From Prosthecobacter gellanilyticus (GTDB lineage Bacteria; Verrucomicrobiota; Verrucomicrobiia; Verrucomicrobiales; Verrucomicrobiaceae), in assembly GCF_007992435.1 (NCBI RefSeq), contig NZ_BKAG01000010.1, forward strand, positions 1-64,000: a DNA stretch of 64,000 nucleotides, given 5' to 3'. The position numbers and the translations under genes are program-made. This document shows, in pieces, positions 60,613 to 64,000 of this stretch (positions are counted from its first letter, which is position 1; each line of letters opens with the position of its first letter). Below the pieces are notes generated by a model. It searched no databases. It had not been told where the DNA came from and saw nothing but the letters and a program-made list of their open reading frames with translations.

Positions 60613-62871
60613 ATGTCGAAGTCCTTTTATCTGCATACCACTGTTCCTGGCCTGGATGATTCCGTCGCCGCCGAGCAGGGTTTTGTCATTTTTGGCAAGC
60701 ACCCTGACCCTGAGGCCCTCCAACCCATGGACCTGGCGATTTTCACGGTGCATCTGGCCCGCAAGCTGGGTGTGATCACCCGTGTGCCGCCCCAGGCCGG
60801 TCTGCTGCCCTATGATGCTTCGCATGACAATCTGATCTTCGATGCGCCCCTGGCTGGACTCGCCGTGGGCCGCCGCATGCGCTTTCTGCGCGGCTGGAAG
60901 GACTACGGTAGTTGCGTGAAGTGCTTCAACGGTCTCGGCCTGCTCGGTGAGCACATTCTCAAGGAACTCCGCCGTCTCCAGAAGGCTGACAAAGCTTCCC
61001 TCAAGGCCGATGCGTTGGCCTTCCTGCGCTCCCGCAAAACCAAGCTTAATGATGGCCGCACCGCCATCTTCACCGAAGCTGAGATCGAAGCTGTCAGCGA
61101 TGCCGAGATCGCCACGCTCGATCTCGAAGCCCTCGCCATCTGGAAAGTCTACGGCGCACGCCCCATCGTCTGCTCCACCTCTTCCAACATGGGCATTTCC
61201 CTCCATGAGGCACTGCGCTTCATGCAGAAGAAGCCAGTGACTCTGGCCGGCAAACACTTCACCGTGCTCAACGATGACGAAGGCTGGCTGATCATCTGGT
61301 GCCCGGACGAGCAGGCTGACTTCATGAACGCGGAGAAGACGGAGCACCTGCGCTCCCTGGAGACCGAGCAGCCTCCACTCACGGTTCTGCACACCTACAT
61401 CAACCGCAAGCAGCGTGACCCAGGCGCGCTGAAGGATGCGCTCGATTCCGGCGGTTATTTCTTCCCCACCAACCCGCAGAGCTCGGACGAGCTGCAAAAT
61501 TTGCTAGCCAATTCGTTAGGCGATGTGGCTCGTGAGCGCCGCTGCACCACCGAGCAGCTCCTCGCCGACGAAAAAGTTCGTTATACCCTGCGCTCCCTCG
61601 GATGCAGCATCGAAGGCAACCGCATCGTCGTCCGCGGTGGCGTGGAGGGCGGCCTCTTCGGCCTCATGGCAGGTTATCTTGTGATGCTGGATGAAACCAT
61701 CCCGAGGAATGACACCGCCGCCATCAGCACCTGGAACCAGGCCTCCATCGGCGCTGCTCTCGCCGCTGCCGTGCTCGCCGACCTTGAACTGCGCGAGCCT
61801 CAGAAGCTCAGCCCTTCCATCCGCGCTGACCTGAAGGCAACCTTCCCAGCCATCGACACATTCCTCAACCGTCAGCAGCTTGGTAAAGATCTGCCGACCC
61901 GCATTCACGGCGTCTTTGACCTCGCGAACCTCCAGTCACTCGCACAGTTGCTTGGCGTCGTCGTCGAAAGACATCTCTCCGGACGTGGCACCGCTTACGT
62001 CGGCCTGGGTTCCAGCTCCTATGCCAACGGCAATCGTTGTTATTCCATTCTCAAGGAGAGCTTGCTCTGCAATGGCCCTTTCATGGGCAAGGAGACTTTC
62101 CACCCGGCCACGCACACGCTGAACCCCATCGCGCAGGCTTTGATCTATGCGGATGACATGCACCGCGCGGCCAGCCAGCCAGCGTTTGCCAGCATGAGTG
62201 CCGAGGAACGCGTCCGCTACATCATGCAGCATTCGCGGAAGCCGGAGCCTGCCGGTGCCGCCGCCATGGCGGGTTACCTGCTGTCGCGCATGGATGAGCG
62301 CACGCTCTCCGTCATTGAGCTCGCCGCCGTGCTGCGCCTTGCCGGATTCGATTCAGCCACCTTCCTCGAGTTCGCCGGATTCAACAAGGACGTGCAGGGC
62401 ACCAACTGGTTCCTGCAGGAGGCGAGCGAAGAAGGCCCTTACATGGAAACGCTGGCCAAGCAGTTCCTCCAACTCATCGACCGCGATCTCAAGGAACTCC
62501 TCGAACTCGCCCGTCATGAGCGCACGCACAGCCGTCTTAACTACCGCCTGCGCCCGCTGGATCCAGCCGCCTTTGAAGCGCTCAATCCAGCCGTGAACAT
62601 CTACCTCACGGGTGACAACACGCGTCAGCCGAAGGCGAAACTCGTGCAGAAGATTTTGGAGCGCTACATGGTCACTCGCGACCAGTTCGTGACGCTTCTC
62701 AGCGAAGATCAGGCCGTGCAAAACCGCGCGCAGGAAGTGGACTTCATCACCCTGGTGAATCTCACCTTCAGCAAGACGGCCTCGGCACTGAAGTGGCTGC
62801 AAAACAAGATCGAAGCGGCTGGCCAGAGCATCCTCGCCTCACGCATCTCCTCCATGGCGGAGAAAAACTAA
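60613..62871 (+). CDS. Large protein of no recognised family
   Basis: This 752-residue protein starts eight bases after the dehydrogenase-like gene and ends 13 bases before the AMP-ligase gene, so it belongs to the same transcript. I recognise no domain. It has no signal peptide or membrane segment and looks like a soluble cytoplasmic protein with mixed helix and strand. Several glycine-containing turns could be binding sites (RGGVEGGLFGLMAGYLVML, YVGLGSSSYANGNRC), and paired cysteines occur near residues 102-105 (CVKC). Its place between an amino-acid-dehydrogenase-like and an acyl-activating gene suggests a metabolic or assembly role. Function is unknown. Confidence 0.75.
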   Translation: MSKSFYLHTTVPGLDDSVAAEQGFVIFGKHPDPEALQPMDLAIFTVHLARKLGVITRVPPQAGLLPYDASHDNLIFDAPLAGLAVGRRMRFLRGWKDYGSCVKCFNGLGLLGEHILKELRRLQKADKASLKADALAFLRSRKTKLNDGRTAIFTEAEIEAVSDAEIATLDLEALAIWKVYGARPIVCSTSSNMGISLHEALRFMQKKPVTLAGKHFTVLNDDEGWLIIWCPDEQADFMNAEKTEHLRSLETEQPPLTVLHTYINRKQRDPGALKDALDSGGYFFPTNPQSSDELQNLLANSLGDVARERRCTTEQLLADEKVRYTLRSLGCSIEGNRIVVRGGVEGGLFGLMAGYLVMLDETIPRNDTAAISTWNQASIGAALAAAVLADLELREPQKLSPSIRADLKATFPAIDTFLNRQQLGKDLPTRIHGVFDLANLQSLAQLLGVVVERHLSGRGTAYVGLGSSSYANGNRCYSILKESLLCNGPFMGKETFHPATHTLNPIAQALIYADDMHRAASQPAFASMSAEERVRYIMQHSRKPEPAGAAAMAGYLLSRMDERTLSVIELAAVLRLAGFDSATFLEFAGFNKDVQGTNWFLQEASEEGPYMETLAKQFLQLIDRDLKELLELARHERTHSRLNYRLRPLDPAAFEALNPAVNIYLTGDNTRQPKAKLVQKILERYMVTRDQFVTLLSEDQAVQNRAQEVDFITLVNLTFSKTASALKWLQNKIEAAGQSILASRISSMAEKN

Positions 62872-62884
62872 TCAACCCGTCTTC

Positions 62885-64000
62885 ATGTCGCAGACCACGC
62901 TCGTTAACCGCATCCGCAGCGTCTTCGAAGAGAATCGAGACCGGGTGTTCTTGATCGAATCGATGACAGGTCGCTCGTGGACCTTCGCCAAGATTCATGA
63001 GTGGGGCCTGCGTGGTGCAGCCCTGCTGAAGAGCCACGGCATCAGCAAGGGCGACCGCGTCGCGCTGGTGCTCGCGAACTCAGCCGAGTTTGCTGCCCTG
63101 TATTTTAGCTGCCTCTTCATCGGTGCTGTGGCGGTGCCGGTGAACCAGGCGCTGCACACGGATGACGTCAGTTACATCCTTCAGCACAGCGGAGCCAAGC
63201 TGCTGCTCTTCTCCCGCTGCACGCGATCCCTCATTTTGCAGGCGACTGAGAAGCTGAACACCTTGAAGCAACTACGTGTCGCTCTCGGTCAGGAGACCAG
63301 CTTTCATCCTGAGGATGTCGATGAAGCCTGGACCTTCGACCAAGCCACGACAAATCCTTCGATCGTTCCCTTCGCAGGTGCCAGCGATGACGATACGCTG
63401 CTCATCCTCTTCACCTCCGGCACCACCGGACGTCCGAAGGGCGTGGTGCATCTCGTGCGTTCAGAGTTCGGCAATGCCGTGGCCTTCAATGAGGCCATGC
63501 AGTTCGGTCCCGAACATCGCTTCCTGCACATCTGGCCCATGGCCTACAGCAGCGGCTACTTGAACACGCTCATGTCTCCCTTCATGGCAGGTTCCAGCGT
63601 CGTGCTTGCCCCGGCTTTTACCGCGCAGACGATCCTGAACTTCTGGAAGCCCGTGAAGGACCATTCGGCGAACACGCTCTGGCTTTCCCCCACCATGATG
63701 GCTTCCCTTCTGCGCATGGACCGCGATCAAGACGGACATAAATACTGCCGCGAAAACGTGCGCACGGTCTGTGTCGGCACCGCGCCGCTGGCCTTGAAGC
63801 TGAAGAAGGATTTCGAAGCCCGCTACGGCGTCGAATGCATGGAGAGCTATGGCTTGTCCGAGTTACTGATCCTCTGCGCCAACACACCGTCTCATCCACG
63901 AAAGGAAAACTCAGTGGGCAGGCTGCTCAGCGGCGTTGAGCTTGTGGCCGCTGATGAGCAAGGCATCCATCAAACAGCGGCAAACACCGAAGGCGAGCTG
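62885..64000 (+). CDS. AMP-forming acyl-CoA synthetase/ligase (partial at window end)
   Basis: This gene runs off the end of the window with 372 codons visible. It is an ANL-superfamily enzyme that activates a carboxylic acid with ATP. The phosphate-binding motif TSGTTGRPKG lies near residues 176-185. WPMAYSSGYLN, VGTAPLALKLKKDFEARYGVECMESYGLSEL and the GEL near the end are typical. It resembles 4-chlorobenzoate or long-chain acyl-CoA ligases, but without the C-terminal domain the acid and acceptor cannot be named. It starts at ATG 62885, 13 bases after the 752-residue gene, in what looks like the same operon. Confidence 0.93.
   Translation, partial: MSQTTLVNRIRSVFEENRDRVFLIESMTGRSWTFAKIHEWGLRGAALLKSHGISKGDRVALVLANSAEFAALYFSCLFIGAVAVPVNQALHTDDVSYILQHSGAKLLLFSRCTRSLILQATEKLNTLKQLRVALGQETSFHPEDVDEAWTFDQATTNPSIVPFAGASDDDTLLILFTSGTTGRPKGVVHLVRSEFGNAVAFNEAMQFGPEHRFLHIWPMAYSSGYLNTLMSPFMAGSSVVLAPAFTAQTILNFWKPVKDHSANTLWLSPTMMASLLRMDRDQDGHKYCRENVRTVCVGTAPLALKLKKDFEARYGVECMESYGLSELLILCANTPSHPRKENSVGRLLSGVELVAADEQGIHQTAANTEGEL

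Overview
The window looks like chromosomal DNA of a Verrucomicrobiota bacterium close to the Prosthecobacter/Verrucomicrobium group. This is inferred from gene content: several secreted sulfatases, a BlaR1-like M56 peptidase fused to a very long region of carboxypeptidase-regulatory-like repeats, DUF2851, DUF4159 and DUF6580 proteins, esterases with lipoprotein-free signal peptides, and short palindromic intergenic repeats of a kind I associate with this phylum and Planctomycetes. Coding density is high, codons are mostly G/C-ending, and no rRNA, tRNA, CRISPR array or intact transposase was seen.

Layout. 134-5254: DUF2851 protein, araD behind a small CxxC protein, a periplasmic rhodanese, a DUF4159 protein and a secreted esterase. 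5297-12036: a small membrane protein, then a long minus-strand run (AraC regulator, GT1 glycosyltransferase, three low-complexity proteins, sulfatase, Dabb protein). 12168-21644: plus-strand catabolic genes (large secreted alpha/beta hydrolase, cytochrome P450, two translationally coupled sulfatases, amidohydrolase, MetE-like protein). 21740-27895: minus-strand radical SAM protein, DUF6580 membrane protein, and a BlaR1/BlaI-type pair with two operator-like palindromes. 28135-33593: AI-2E transporter, HemN/HemW-like radical SAM protein overlapping a chorismate-lyase-like gene, ispE, pgeF and a MarR regulator. 34091-47044: discoidin-like secreted protein, ftsH, a secreted serine hydrolase, queD, a hypothetical protein, an unusually long smc, a phage-replication-like protein in AT-richer DNA, and an orphan pdhB. 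47167-64000: a fused two-domain ABC permease, then a cell-surface glycan region.

The surface-glycan region is the most coherent system. A sulfotransferase-like protein, a GT4 glycosyltransferase and an FkbM methyltransferase precede a tightly packed operon for a nonulosonic acid (pseudaminic-acid type): pseB, pseC, a pseG-pseH fusion, a formyltransferase-like gene, a PIG-L deacetylase, pseI and an SpsF-type cytidylyltransferase. It runs on with almost no gaps into a glutamate-dehydrogenase-like protein that lacks a catalytic lysine, a 752-residue protein of no recognised family, and an AMP-forming ligase cut by the window end.

The best candidates for something undescribed are (i) the three-gene cassette at 7935-9804, in which two glycine-zipper proteins are paralogues sharing a C-terminal module and the third carries three EF-hand/dockerin-like calcium loops, and (ii) the downstream half of the pse operon (formyltransferase-like gene, lysine-less dehydrogenase, 752-residue orphan, acyl ligase). 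All assignments are by eye from sequence; no database search was run.
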